NCBI GenBank assembly: GCA_903872345.1
Contig: CAIQKM010000062.1
Span: forward strand, 1-64,000
Direction of reading: 5' to 3'
Length of the DNA: 64,000 bases
DNA from: an uncultured Verrucomicrobia subdivision 3 bacterium
Lineage (GTDB): Bacteria > Verrucomicrobiota > Verrucomicrobiia > Limisphaerales > UBA11358
A model generated the notes under the pieces. The model did no database searches, had not been told where the DNA came from, and worked only from the letters and a program-made list of their open reading frames with translations. Position 1 is the stretch's first letter. Each line of letters starts with the position of its first letter. Shown one piece after another: positions 36,320 to 44,762 of this stretch. The translations under genes and the position numbers were made by a program.

Positions 36320-36753
36320 TGAAACACCACGATTTCATGAAGGGATTGCGGCATGACGACATCGTCGCGGCGATTCAGGCGGCCGAGGCGAAGACCTCGG
36401 GCGAGATCCGGATTTTTGTCAGCCAGAAGCCCGCGACGGATGCGGTGGCGGCAGCGCAGAAACAATTTGAAGAACTGGGGATGACCCAGACGCATCACCG
36501 GAACGGGGTGCTGATCTATGTGGCCCCGGCGGCGCGGCAGTTTGCCATCATTGGCGATACGGGAGTGCATCAGCACTGTGGCGATGCGTTTTGGCGGCAG
36601 GTGGCGGACGAAATGGCCGGTCATTTCCGCCAGGGCGATTTCAGCGCGGGAATCATCCATGGCATTCAAAAGGCGGGGGTGTTGCTGGCGGCGCATTTTC
36701 CGCCCGGCGCGGGGGACGGCAATGAATTGCCCGATGAGATTGCGCATGATTGA
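36319..36753 (+). CDS. Soluble TPM-domain protein
   Basis: 144 residues with a single TPM domain and no signal peptide or membrane helix: IQAAEAKTSGEIRIFVSQ, HRNGVLIYVAPAARQFAIIGDTGVH, then FSAGIIHGIQKAGVLLAAHFP. It overlaps the preceding TPM gene by one base (TAATG), so the two are translationally coupled and probably act together with LemA. The C-terminal GDGNELPDEI is usual for this family. Confidence 0.88.
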   Translation: MKHHDFMKGLRHDDIVAAIQAAEAKTSGEIRIFVSQKPATDAVAAAQKQFEELGMTQTHHRNGVLIYVAPAARQFAIIGDTGVHQHCGDAFWRQVADEMAGHFRQGDFSAGIIHGIQKAGVLLAAHFPPGAGDGNELPDEIAHD

Positions 36754-36932
36754 ATTGGTAACGTCTGGCTGACCGAGCGCGAGTTGGGACAACCCGCGCT
36801 CCGGCGGAAAGCGGTACAGTGGGGCGCATCTTGGCACTGCCCGGAGTTAAATAGAGGTGCACCACCTCACCCCGGCCCACTTCCCCATTTACCAATGGCG
36901 GAGAGAAGCCCGTCGTGCGAAAGGTTTGCGGC

Positions 36933-37097
36933 ATGACCATGGTTCGCTTTGGCGCAAAAGGCCAGGTTTTTATCCCCGGCCGACTACTCAAAGAATTTGG
37001 AATAGCGGAGGGAACTGTGATGGCGGTTGTATTAACGCCGGAGGGCATCCTGTTGAAACCGCCGACTGGCCATGCGTTTTTAAAAGTCTGCTGGTAA
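36933..37097 (+). CDS. Orphan AbrB/SpoVT-type DNA-binding protein
   Basis: 54 residues: MTMVRFGAKGQVFIPGRLLKEFGIAEGTVMAVVLTPEGILLKP is a complete swapped-hairpin AbrB/MazE domain (GQVFIPG, then GTxMAVxLTPEGILLKP). I chose the ATG at 36933, which has gaaagg 8 bases upstream; a GTG at 36915 would add six residues. No toxin gene follows: the next 295 bp hold no plausible frame. It may be an orphan antitoxin or a small regulator. Confidence 0.75.
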   Translation: MTMVRFGAKGQVFIPGRLLKEFGIAEGTVMAVVLTPEGILLKPPTGHAFLKVCW

Positions 37098-37392
37098 GTA
37101 TCGGGGTTTGCCGTTGATGGAAACCCTCCACGGTATGAAGCGTGAGGAAAAGGGGTTTTAGTCAGAAAACCTAAGCAGAACGTCGGTTAAACGGGTAGCG
37201 CAAGTCCATACGGCCGCACCAATTTCTGGTTTGTGATTCTCAACTTTGGTTTTCCGGCTTAACGGTTTTACCCGGGTGGCTGGTTTGCGGCCAGAAAGGC
37301 GGCCTCCCGTTTTGACACACAAATGGCACATTCAAGAAGCCCTTTTCGCGTGAATTTCGGGTGGTAAGGCTTATCTTTGCGGGCGGGTAATC
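37098..37392. other. 295-bp gap without a recognisable gene
   Basis: Between the AbrB-like gene and the GH1 gene. A TTGACA at 37312-37317 has no good -10 partner at the right distance. Nothing else stands out. Confidence 0.4.
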
Positions 37393-38655
37393 ATGTCCAA
37401 TCCAGCGCCAGAAAAGGTTTTGAAGTTCCCGGAGAATTTTCTCTGGGGCACCGCCACGTCGCCGACGCAAGTGGAGGGGCATATTCAGAATGAGTGGACG
37501 GATTTTGTGGCGCAGGATGGCGGCACCTGCCACGTGACGTGCGACCATTATCACCGTTACCCCGAGGACGTGGACTGGATGCGGAAGCTGAACCAGAACG
37601 GCTATCGCATGGGCATTGAGTGGTCGCGGTTGCAGGACTGTGCTTACGGGCCGCTGAACCAGACGGAGCTGGCGCGATACATTGATTTGATTGACCGGCT
37701 GCGGGCGGCGGGAATTACGCCGATGATCGTGCTGCATCATTTCTCCAATCCGCCGTGGATCAATGAGCTGGGCGGCTGGACGAACGCGGCGACCATCCCG
37801 GTCTTTGTGGATTATGTGCGCAAGCTGGTGGCGGCGCTGAAGGATCGGGTGTACCTGTGGAACACGTTTAACGAACCGGACACTTATGCCTGCGTGGCGT
37901 ATTTGTTGGGCGGGTTTCCGCCGCAGAACAAATGGCGACTGGGCCGCTTTCGCAAGGTGATCGGTCACATGGCGCGGGCGCACGTGAAGGTGAGCCGCAT
38001 CATCCGGCGGGAGGGTGTGGGCGCGACCGGCCATAAACCGGAGGTGGGCATTGCCAAAAACTGGACCTACTTCGAGGCCTACAAAAAATATTCGCTGTGG
38101 GATCGCACCACGGCGGCGGCGTGTCATTACACGTTCAACCAGTTTGTGCTGGATGCGTTTCTGGGCGGCTGGCGGCGGAAGGCATCAACCTATGTGGGGC
38201 TGAATTATTACGGGCGGGTGCGGTTCCATCATTTTCGCGCGATGATTCCGGCGAGCGGCGCGCCCATCAAACAGCTCGCGGATTTCGGGTTTGTGTGCGA
38301 CGACATGGTGGAGCGTTATCCGGCCGGTTTCGGGAAGGTGCTGCGGCAGTTTCAGCAGCGGTTCCGGCTGCCGATGTACATCACGGAACACGGCGCGGCC
38401 TCGAGCAACGAGGAGTTTCGCATCCGGGATTTGACGTCGCATTTGGAGGTGCTGCACGGGGCCATGGCGGAGGGCGTGGATGTGCGCGGCTTTTTCTACT
38501 GGTCGCTGATGGACAATTTCGAGTGGCAGTTTGGCTATACCAAGAAGTTTGGGTTGCTGGCGGTTGATTTTGCGGACAAAAAACTGCCGCGCACGCCGAA
38601 GCCGCTGGCGGAGGTGTATGCGCGGATTGCCCGGGAACGGGCGTTAAGGGGTTGA
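37393..38655 (+). CDS. Glycoside hydrolase family 1 enzyme
   Basis: Cytoplasmic retaining beta-glycosidase (beta-glucosidase/galactosidase type), 420 residues, no signal peptide. GH1 landmarks in order: FLWGTATSPTQVEG (residues 16-29), HHF near 115, NTFNEPDTY with acid/base Glu at about 161, YITEHGAAS with nucleophile Glu at about 332, and FYWSLMDNFEWQFGYTKKFGL. The nucleophile motif reads ITEHG where ITENG is usual, and the QxEG motif lacks the common preceding Ala-Tyr. It would hydrolyse oligosaccharides released by the secreted enzymes in this window. The regulator gene downstream starts 95 bp later and may be unrelated. Confidence 0.9.
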   Translation: MSNPAPEKVLKFPENFLWGTATSPTQVEGHIQNEWTDFVAQDGGTCHVTCDHYHRYPEDVDWMRKLNQNGYRMGIEWSRLQDCAYGPLNQTELARYIDLIDRLRAAGITPMIVLHHFSNPPWINELGGWTNAATIPVFVDYVRKLVAALKDRVYLWNTFNEPDTYACVAYLLGGFPPQNKWRLGRFRKVIGHMARAHVKVSRIIRREGVGATGHKPEVGIAKNWTYFEAYKKYSLWDRTTAAACHYTFNQFVLDAFLGGWRRKASTYVGLNYYGRVRFHHFRAMIPASGAPIKQLADFGFVCDDMVERYPAGFGKVLRQFQQRFRLPMYITEHGAASSNEEFRIRDLTSHLEVLHGAMAEGVDVRGFFYWSLMDNFEWQFGYTKKFGLLAVDFADKKLPRTPKPLAEVYARIARERALRG

Positions 38656-38731
38656 TGATTCGGAGGGGGAGTGGCTTTCCAATCGGTCCTTGAAAGTTGG
38701 TTATTTCTTGACGAGATTCTGGTTTATGCTA

Positions 38732-38751
38732 ATTTCTGTAAAAACAGAAAT
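38732..38751. promoter_or_regulatory. Palindromic operator candidate at the GbsR-type gene start
   Basis: ATTTCTG-TAAAAA-CAGAAAT, perfect 7-bp arms, overlapping the first base pairs of the regulator's start codon (ATG at 38750). A TTGACG at 38708-38713 with TAATTT 16 bases later would make it overlap the -10. The half-site CAGAAA recurs twice just before the next gene (39542-39547 and 39551-39556). This is the placement expected for autoregulation. Confidence 0.55.
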
Positions 38752-39271
38752 GAAACTTGACCCGGTCATGGAAAAACTGGTTTTGCATTGGGGCGAGATG
38801 GGTTCGCGCTGGGGGATCAGCCGCATGGTCGCCCAAATTCACGCCCTGCTTTACTTTTCCCCGAAGCCGCTGCCGGCAGATGAAATCACCGAAGCCCTGG
38901 GGGTGGCGCGTTCCCACGTGAGCAACAGTCTGAAGGAGTTGCAGACTTGGGGCGTCGTCAAGGTCGTGCATGTGATGGACGACCGCCGGGAGCATTTTCA
39001 GTCCATCAAGGATGTTTGGCAACTGTTTGAAATTCTGCTGGATGAGCGTAAACGCCGGGAGTTGGATCCCACCCTGAAGACCTTGCGCGAGACCCAGGCC
39101 CTGTTGAATGACGGCACCATGACGGATCCGCATACCCGTGAACGGGTGAAGGATATGCTGGCTTTCTTCGAGCTGATGGATGGCTGGTACGGCGAAGTGC
39201 GCCGGATGCCGCTGGAATCCCGGGTGAAGCTGGTCAAATGGGGAACGCGCCTGCGCGGTTGGTTGAGTTAG
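38750..39271 (+). CDS. GbsR/MarR-type transcriptional regulator
   Basis: 173 residues from the ATG at 38750 (MKLDPVMEKLVLHWGEMGSRWGISRMVAQIHALLYF), the typical opening of GbsR-like proteins. The winged helix is at about 40-90 (PLPADEITEALGVARSHVSNSLKELQTWGVVKVVHV) and a helical dimerisation tail follows. An upstream ATG at 38690 is in frame but would place the palindrome inside the coding region. Family members repress neighbouring genes in response to small ligands. The next gene, an NAD(P)-binding protein 286 bp downstream, shares the half-site CAGAAA at its start, so the pair may form one regulon. Confidence 0.85.
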   Translation: MKLDPVMEKLVLHWGEMGSRWGISRMVAQIHALLYFSPKPLPADEITEALGVARSHVSNSLKELQTWGVVKVVHVMDDRREHFQSIKDVWQLFEILLDERKRRELDPTLKTLRETQALLNDGTMTDPHTRERVKDMLAFFELMDGWYGEVRRMPLESRVKLVKWGTRLRGWLS

Positions 39272-39353
39272 CGGGTCGGTCGAAGTTGGGTGAGGCGGGA
39301 ATGCGGATTGATTGGCTCCGGCCATGGCGGCAAGGAGATGCCAATTGGGGCCG

Positions 39354-39456
39354 CAACCGCGTTGCGGTTGAAGGTGTTTTTGGGGCATGTACCCAGGGTA
39401 GCGCGTGCCTCGCAACCCTTATATGTTGGCTTTGGGCCGGAATCTCGTTGGGATTC
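39354..39456 (-). repeat. Triloop-hairpin repeat, second stem family
   Basis: CAACCGC-GTT-GCGGTTG (39354-39370) and GAATCTC-GTT-GGGATTC (39440-39456) flank a wider stem agggt...accct (39395-39419). Both outer hairpins share the C-GTT-G apex with the modules at 148-226 and 40616-40841 but have unrelated stems; the second contains a T-G wobble. It fills most of the gap between the regulator and the NAD(P)-binding protein. A run of nine G residues follows at about 39463-39471. Confidence 0.65.
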
Positions 39457-39557
39457 TCAGAGGGGGGGGGCGTGTTTTGAGTTGGGCAAGCTGATGGATG
39501 GGGTTTGGTTCAAAAATTTTGACTTGCAGTATCACAAAATCCAGAAAAAACAGAAAT

Positions 39558-40499
39558 ATGAAAAATAAAGAGATTCATGCAGTGACCGGGGCGTTCGGTT
39601 ATTCGGGGCGGTATCTGGCGGCGCGGCTGCTGGAGCAGGGGCGGCAGGTGATTACGCTCACCAATTCGCTGCACCGCGAAAACCCGTTTGGCGGTCGGGT
39701 GCCCGCGTATCCGCTGGCATTTGACCAGCCGGACCGGCTGGTGGAGTCTTTGGCCGGAGTGGATGTGCTGTACAATACCTATTGGGTCCGGTTCAACCAC
39801 CCACTGTTCACCCATGCGCAGGCGGTGGCCAATACGCTTGTGCTATTTGAGGCTGCCCGGCGGGCGGGAGTACGTCGCATTGTGCATGTGAGCATCACCA
39901 ATCCCAGCGAAGCATCGCCGCTGGAATATTTTTCGGGCAAGGCGCGGCTGGAACGGGCGTTGCAGGAGAGCGGCGTTTTCCATGCCATCCTCCGGCCGAC
40001 GGTATTGTTTGGGCGCGAGGACATTCTCATCAACAACATTGCCTGGGCACTTCGACGGTTTCCATTTTTCGCCGTGTTTGGCGATGGCACCTACCGGTTG
40101 CAACCGATACACGTGGATGATCTGGCCGATCTGGCGGTCACGGCCGGGCGGGGGACGGAAAACACGATCATCAATGCGATCGGGCCGGAAACGTTCACCT
40201 ACCGCGAACTGGTGCAGGCGGTCGGGGCGGCCATCGGCTGGTCGCGGCCATTGCTTCATGTGACTCCGGAAATCGGCTGGCAAATGGGGCGGTTGGTGGG
40301 CTGGTGGATGCGGGATACGTTTATCACGCGCGAGGAAATTCGCGGCCTCATGGACGGGTTGCTTTGCGTCCAAACCCAGCCCGCCGGCAAGACGCCGCTG
40401 ACCGGGTGGATGCGCCAGAATGCCGCGAGCCTGGGGCGTCGTTACGCGAGCGAGCTGGACCGGCGGCGCAACCGGCAGATGCCTTATTTTGTGGGGTGA
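39558..40499 (+). CDS. NAD(P)-binding epimerase/atypical short-chain dehydrogenase
   Basis: 313 residues from the ATG at 39558. The Rossmann motif AVTGAFGYSGRYLAARLLEQG (residues 8-27) is TGxxGxxG-like. LYNTYWVRF, RIVHVSITN and SPLEYFSGKARLERAL (tyrosine region YFSGK) follow. The family is the NmrA/NDUFA9-like atypical SDR group, which binds NAD(P) as oxidoreductase or redox sensor. The C-terminal half has a hydrophobic stretch around GWQMGRLVGWWM. CAGAAA half-sites directly before the start suggest control by the adjacent GbsR-type protein. Confidence 0.85.
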   Translation: MKNKEIHAVTGAFGYSGRYLAARLLEQGRQVITLTNSLHRENPFGGRVPAYPLAFDQPDRLVESLAGVDVLYNTYWVRFNHPLFTHAQAVANTLVLFEAARRAGVRRIVHVSITNPSEASPLEYFSGKARLERALQESGVFHAILRPTVLFGREDILINNIAWALRRFPFFAVFGDGTYRLQPIHVDDLADLAVTAGRGTENTIINAIGPETFTYRELVQAVGAAIGWSRPLLHVTPEIGWQMGRLVGWWMRDTFITREEIRGLMDGLLCVQTQPAGKTPLTGWMRQNAASLGRRYASELDRRRNRQMPYFVG

Positions 40500-40859
40500 A
40501 GATGGGGCGCGCCATTGGCCCATGGTTTTCGCCAAGCCACAACCATTGACTTGTGTGGTTATTCACATTGTCGCCAGCACAAAGAACGGCGTTTGATGGC
40601 AGTGGCCCTCCGATAGCGCCAACGGCGCGACTTCATACCAGCCTGGGGCAACGCCCCAGGTAACAACCGTAAAGGTCATAAGGGCTGAAGGCCCGTTTCA
40701 TCATCACATCGCAATGGGTAATTCGCCCCCCAACCAAGAATAACGTGAACCGATGGAGCGCGCCGTTGGCGCTTTGGAAAAATGATCGGCATGATACCTG
40801 GGGCGTTGCCCCAGGCTGGTATGGGAACGGGCCGTTGGCCCTGGTTATTGTTCAAACGC
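40500..40859. other. 360-bp intergenic region dominated by structured repeats
   Basis: No gene. It lies between convergent genes and contains one direct and one inverted copy of the triloop-hairpin module, described at 40616-40841. The first 110 bases are unremarkable. Confidence 0.7.
40616..40841. repeat. Triloop-hairpin modules, copies 2 and 3, in inverted orientation
   Basis: Copy 2 (plus): GCGCC-AAC-GGCGC (40616-40628), CCTGGGGC-AAC-GCCCCAGG (40642-40660) and GGGC-TGAAG-GCCC (40682-40694), gaps 13 and 21 nt. Copy 3 (minus): GGGCC-AAC-GGCCC (40841-40829), 13 nt, CCTGGGGC-AAC-GCCCCAGG (40815-40797), 24 nt, GCGCC-AAC-GGCGC (40772-40760). A 28-bp stretch is perfectly inverted between 40634-40661 and 40796-40823. 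It ends 19 bp from the DUF2723 stop. Confidence 0.85.
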
Positions 40860-43800
40860 TCAGTACGCCGAGATCAGCTTTTGGTATTCCGGCAGGTTGC
40901 GCAGCGCGTTGAAACGGGCGTCGGTGCGGTTGGTGGCGGCGAGGTTGCTGGCCTTCGGATCCTGGTGCAGCCGCTGGGCATTCATGTCCAGCGCCTGTTT
41001 GAGGTTCTTGAGCGCATCGGGGGTTTTGTTCAGGATGGCTTGCAGGGCGGCGAGGTCATAGCGGGCCTCGGGCTGGGTGGGGGCGATGACGGTGAGGCGG
41101 GTCAAGGCGGACTCCAGCTTGGGCCAGTTGTTCATCTGGGCGAGGTAGTTGGCGATGGCGCCCACTTCATTGTAACCGGCGGAGGGGTTGTTCAGTACGC
41201 GGTCGAACAGTTCCACGGCTTTGTCGTTCTGGCCGGTTTGGAGGTAAGCCACGCCGAGCATCACGGCGTTGTGCGCGTTGGTCGGATCCTTCTGCACGGC
41301 GGCTTGTAACTGGTCCAACTGGCTGGAGACCTGTTGGGCGCCGGCGCTTTGCTTTTTGTAATCGTTCAGGTTCTTGATCAGGTCGGTGATCGTGCCATTG
41401 AACGGATCCAGCTTCTGGCAGGTCTGGGCCACCAGCAGGGCATCATCAAAGCGGCCGAACTGGAGCAGGAAGTTCACGTAGCGGAACACGGCTTCCGGGC
41501 TGTACGGACAGAAGGCGAAGGATTGTTTGAAGGCGAAATCCGTCTCGCGGATCAGCGCCTTCTGCGTGGCATCGGACTTCTGGCGGAACTCGGCCGGGCA
41601 TTGCGGGCTCAGGCGCCAGGCGTACATGCCGGCGATGGAACTGCGCAGCTTGGAGAACGCCTTCTGGCCGTCGTCATCGCGCAGAAACCGCGGGTTGCCA
41701 TTGAACCCTTCGAGGTTGTTGTTGATGTAGGTCTTCTCAATGAAGGCGGTGATGTCCTTGACGCTGGTGTCGTAGGTGATCCAGTTGCCGCAGAGGCGCT
41801 CGGAATATTTGCTCCAGAACTTATTATCCTTTTTCAACACATCCTCGCTCAATTCCGACAGCGGTTCGCGGTTGATCTTCATGATGATGCCGAACGGACT
41901 CTCGTAAGGATACATCCAGTCCAGCGGGAAGCTTTCTTCCACAAAGAACTCGTTGGTGGGGTTGTGATCGAAAATGGTCCGGCACAGCAGGCCGTTGATC
42001 ATCATGACAGCAACCTGACCGGAAACCGACACGCGGCCGTTGTCAATATGCACATCTTCGCCGGGCTTGAGCTGGCCGATGGCCTGACGGCGGGCGACGT
42101 CCTCGGTGTAATCCTTGAAACTCTGCTCGGAGTCGGCGGGCGACGGAATATAGATTTCCTTGGGCGGATAGACGCCTTCGGCGCGCCGGCGTTTTTCCAC
42201 GGCGGCACCCAAGCTGGTGAACGGCACATCCAAGATATGGTAGGCGGCATCGGCCAGAGAGTTCACGGCGCCATTGTCCTGCCCCAACGGGAAGCTTAGG
42301 CAATACTTGATGAACTCACTGAAGAAGGGCGGGTCAATCTGCTGGCTGCGGTTGTACTGGGAGCGCAGGTAGCAGAGGTAGGTGCCGTCGGCGAGGGCGT
42401 TCTGGGTGATGACATAGACATCGCGACGGTCGAATTTCTGGTCTTCCTTGGGCTGGCAATTATGGGGCGTGAAACTTTCGCAGAACACCATGTAGGTGGG
42501 GCAGAAGCGGCCGGGGTCGGTGCCGCCGAACAGAATGGCATCCCGGGTCATTTCCGGATAAATGCCAAAGGGCGGGGTGAACATGTCATGGCCGAACCAG
42601 TAGCCGAACCAGTGGTCACGCTGTTCGCTCTTGTACCAATGGGAAAGGCTGGAGTAGATCGGCATGGCCAGAAAGAGGCCGAGGACGATAACCACGGGAC
42701 CGCGGTTGCGGTAGACCAGCAAGGCACCGACGAAAATGAGAGGTATGAGGAGCAAGACGAGATTCGCGATGACGGGGAGACCGTATTGGTGGGGGGCAAA
42801 AGCCTGGGCAACCCAGTGCGGCAGGGAGAAGAAACCGACCGTGCCGGCCGGGCCGAAGAACAGTTTGCCGGCGGCGTCATTCAGGCAATACAGCGCCAGG
42901 ATGATGGCGGCGGAGCCACCCAGCAAACCCCATTTCCGGAAATTCGCATAGTGAGTGGCCATGTAAGCCGCCAGAATGGTCAACCCCATGCCGATGATGA
43001 TGGCAAAGAGCATGTGGGAGGCGGTGAAAAACACCTCGTTCAGATCCGCCGAAGAGCGGTCCAGAGTGACGTCCAGCAGGATGACCAGCAGCACGGAAAG
43101 GCAGAGGTAGATGGAGGTTAGACCCAGAATCCAGGAACGTTCCCGCTTGTGCATGCGCCCCAAGAACAGGAAGGGCAGGGTGCCGATGAACATGAACACC
43201 CAGCTAAACGACTGGGACAGCCCCAGCACAATGTACCAGATCTGGTTGGCAAACCGGGTGGGATCTTGGAACAGATTGGTGCCATGCACGCTTTCATACT
43301 GGCCGCGGCTCAGGGCGTGGAAGAAACCTTCCACGGTGCGCGGATAGCCCCATTGCATGGGCGGAACCGTCATGCCGGCAATCGGCTCATAAAAGTAGAA
43401 GGATACCCCGATGGCCCAGAAAACGCCCATGAAAATCAGGGTGAGCCATTCGCTGCCGATGCCCTCGGTTTTCACACAAAGCCAGCCGCCTGCCACGATG
43501 GAACTGACACCGACGATGTGAAACAGGGCGGTTTCGATGGAACTCATGTTTTGCATGGCCGGAATGGAACTCATGCACATCAGGCCGCCGATGTAGGCAA
43601 GGCTGTTGAAAACAAACAGATCACGACCCAGCTTCGGCTGCACCAAGGCGATCAGCACTTCCACGCCCATGGCGCTCAACAGCAGCGTCTGATGGATGGT
43701 GGCGCAAATGCCATAGCACAACATGGCGATGTAAAGGTAGCGGCGCTGGCCGGGCGTGTAGGCCCAGCGCATGAGCATGAGCACCACCAAGGCCAGCCAC

Positions 43801-44357
43801 GGCACGGCAAACAGCGAAATGCGGTTAATGGCGACCGATTCGCCCCAGACGTAGCCGTCGAAACCGATCAGCAACCCCGCCACCAGGCCGGAGATGGAAC
43901 AAATGGCCGTTTCCCACTGCTTGGTGACACTCTTGAGTTCCTCAATGCCCTCAATCAGCATGCTGCTGCCGCGGGACACCATGATCGCCACAAAGCCGCA
44001 GCCCATGGCCGCCGCGAAGGATTCACCCACTTCCACGCGCCAGGCGACGTTGCCGAAGGGGACGATGACCGTCCACAGCCAGCTATAAATGGCCCAGAAC
44101 GGATAACCCGGCGGATGGGGAATACCGGCGTAATAGGAGCCCGTACACAATTCACCGCTGTCTTCCAAGGTCAATTCGGGGGCCAGGGTGTAGAGGTAAA
44201 CCGCCCAGACGATGAGGAAGGTCAATCCCATCACGATCCAGTCCATCGGACGGAACAATGGGGGCACTTTTACCGGGGTGGCCGGGGTGGCAGATTTCGG
44301 GGCTTCCTTCGCTTTGTCAGCGGCTGGCTTGGGTGTGTTGATATTCGGCGTTTCCAT
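40860..44357 (-). CDS. DUF2723 multi-pass membrane protein with C-terminal TPRs
   Basis: 1165 residues. The N-terminal DUF2723 region has LYTLAPELTLEDSGELCTGSYYAGIPHPPGYPFWAIY, whose Asp-Ser-Gly-Glu and HPPGYP motifs resemble GT-C type lipid-linked glycosyltransferases. About eleven membrane segments run to residue 580. A soluble domain follows (FGGTDPGRFCPTYMVFCESF, WMYPYESPFGIIMK), then tetratricopeptide units in the last 250 residues (AHNAVMLGVAYLQTGQNDKAVELFDRVL). A role in protein or glycan modification at the outer face of the membrane is inferred from the fold only. It is the last gene of a minus-strand unit starting with an ECF sigma factor, 27 bp after the small membrane protein. Confidence 0.87.
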   Translation of the reverse strand: METPNINTPKPAADKAKEAPKSATPATPVKVPPLFRPMDWIVMGLTFLIVWAVYLYTLAPELTLEDSGELCTGSYYAGIPHPPGYPFWAIYSWLWTVIVPFGNVAWRVEVGESFAAAMGCGFVAIMVSRGSSMLIEGIEELKSVTKQWETAICSISGLVAGLLIGFDGYVWGESVAINRISLFAVPWLALVVLMLMRWAYTPGQRRYLYIAMLCYGICATIHQTLLLSAMGVEVLIALVQPKLGRDLFVFNSLAYIGGLMCMSSIPAMQNMSSIETALFHIVGVSSIVAGGWLCVKTEGIGSEWLTLIFMGVFWAIGVSFYFYEPIAGMTVPPMQWGYPRTVEGFFHALSRGQYESVHGTNLFQDPTRFANQIWYIVLGLSQSFSWVFMFIGTLPFLFLGRMHKRERSWILGLTSIYLCLSVLLVILLDVTLDRSSADLNEVFFTASHMLFAIIIGMGLTILAAYMATHYANFRKWGLLGGSAAIILALYCLNDAAGKLFFGPAGTVGFFSLPHWVAQAFAPHQYGLPVIANLVLLLIPLIFVGALLVYRNRGPVVIVLGLFLAMPIYSSLSHWYKSEQRDHWFGYWFGHDMFTPPFGIYPEMTRDAILFGGTDPGRFCPTYMVFCESFTPHNCQPKEDQKFDRRDVYVITQNALADGTYLCYLRSQYNRSQQIDPPFFSEFIKYCLSFPLGQDNGAVNSLADAAYHILDVPFTSLGAAVEKRRRAEGVYPPKEIYIPSPADSEQSFKDYTEDVARRQAIGQLKPGEDVHIDNGRVSVSGQVAVMMINGLLCRTIFDHNPTNEFFVEESFPLDWMYPYESPFGIIMKINREPLSELSEDVLKKDNKFWSKYSERLCGNWITYDTSVKDITAFIEKTYINNNLEGFNGNPRFLRDDDGQKAFSKLRSSIAGMYAWRLSPQCPAEFRQKSDATQKALIRETDFAFKQSFAFCPYSPEAVFRYVNFLLQFGRFDDALLVAQTCQKLDPFNGTITDLIKNLNDYKKQSAGAQQVSSQLDQLQAAVQKDPTNAHNAVMLGVAYLQTGQNDKAVELFDRVLNNPSAGYNEVGAIANYLAQMNNWPKLESALTRLTVIAPTQPEARYDLAALQAILNKTPDALKNLKQALDMNAQRLHQDPKASNLAATNRTDARFNALRNLPEYQKLISAY

Positions 44358-44384
44358 TGATGACTCTCTTATAAAATTACGGGC

Positions 44385-44762
44385 TTAATTGGTAAAATTC
44401 GTGGACGGCGCAAAGCCGACACTAGAATAGGTAATACCGCGGTTTGTGCAATCAAAAGTGATGGCGGCAAGGTGGTTTTGGACTTCGGCCTGACTGCCGG
44501 AGGCATAAGCCGCGCTGTTATAATTGCTTAATGACGCAGAAATCAGCCCCTGATGGCCCACGGATTCCATCGGGTTGGTACCGCTCGCCAGCAGGGTCAG
44601 AATGGCGCAGGCGGTCGCCGGGATCAAGCTGCTCCAGAGCCAACGGGACCCATGGGTCGTGGTCGGCCGGCCAAACAGTTGCCGTTCAAGCCGGGCCGAG
44701 GGGCGGCGCGGACGCCAGGAGCGCAATTGGGCTTCCGTCATATTCATCTCGTCCAAGTTCAT
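44385..44762 (-). CDS. Small membrane protein after an ECF sigma factor (possible anti-sigma)
   Basis: 125 residues beginning MNLDEMNMTEAQLRSW. The ATG at 44762 has ggag six bases upstream and overlaps the end of the sigma gene by 77 bases. One membrane helix lies at about 43-62 (SLIPATACAILTLLASG), with a Ser/Asn/Thr-rich outer part. The cytoplasmic arm, helix and overlap with a sigma gene fit an anti-sigma factor, but the zinc-binding HxxxCxxC motif is absent. It could instead be an unrelated small exported protein. Confidence 0.65.
   Translation of the reverse strand: MNLDEMNMTEAQLRSWRPRRPSARLERQLFGRPTTTHGSRWLWSSLIPATACAILTLLASGTNPMESVGHQGLISASLSNYNSAAYASGSQAEVQNHLAAITFDCTNRGITYSSVGFAPSTNFTN

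Noticed and set aside
43149-44360. 403-codon plus-strand frame opposite the DUF2723 gene
   Set aside because: Antisense to conserved membrane segments; His/Gln/Gly-rich shadow sequence.
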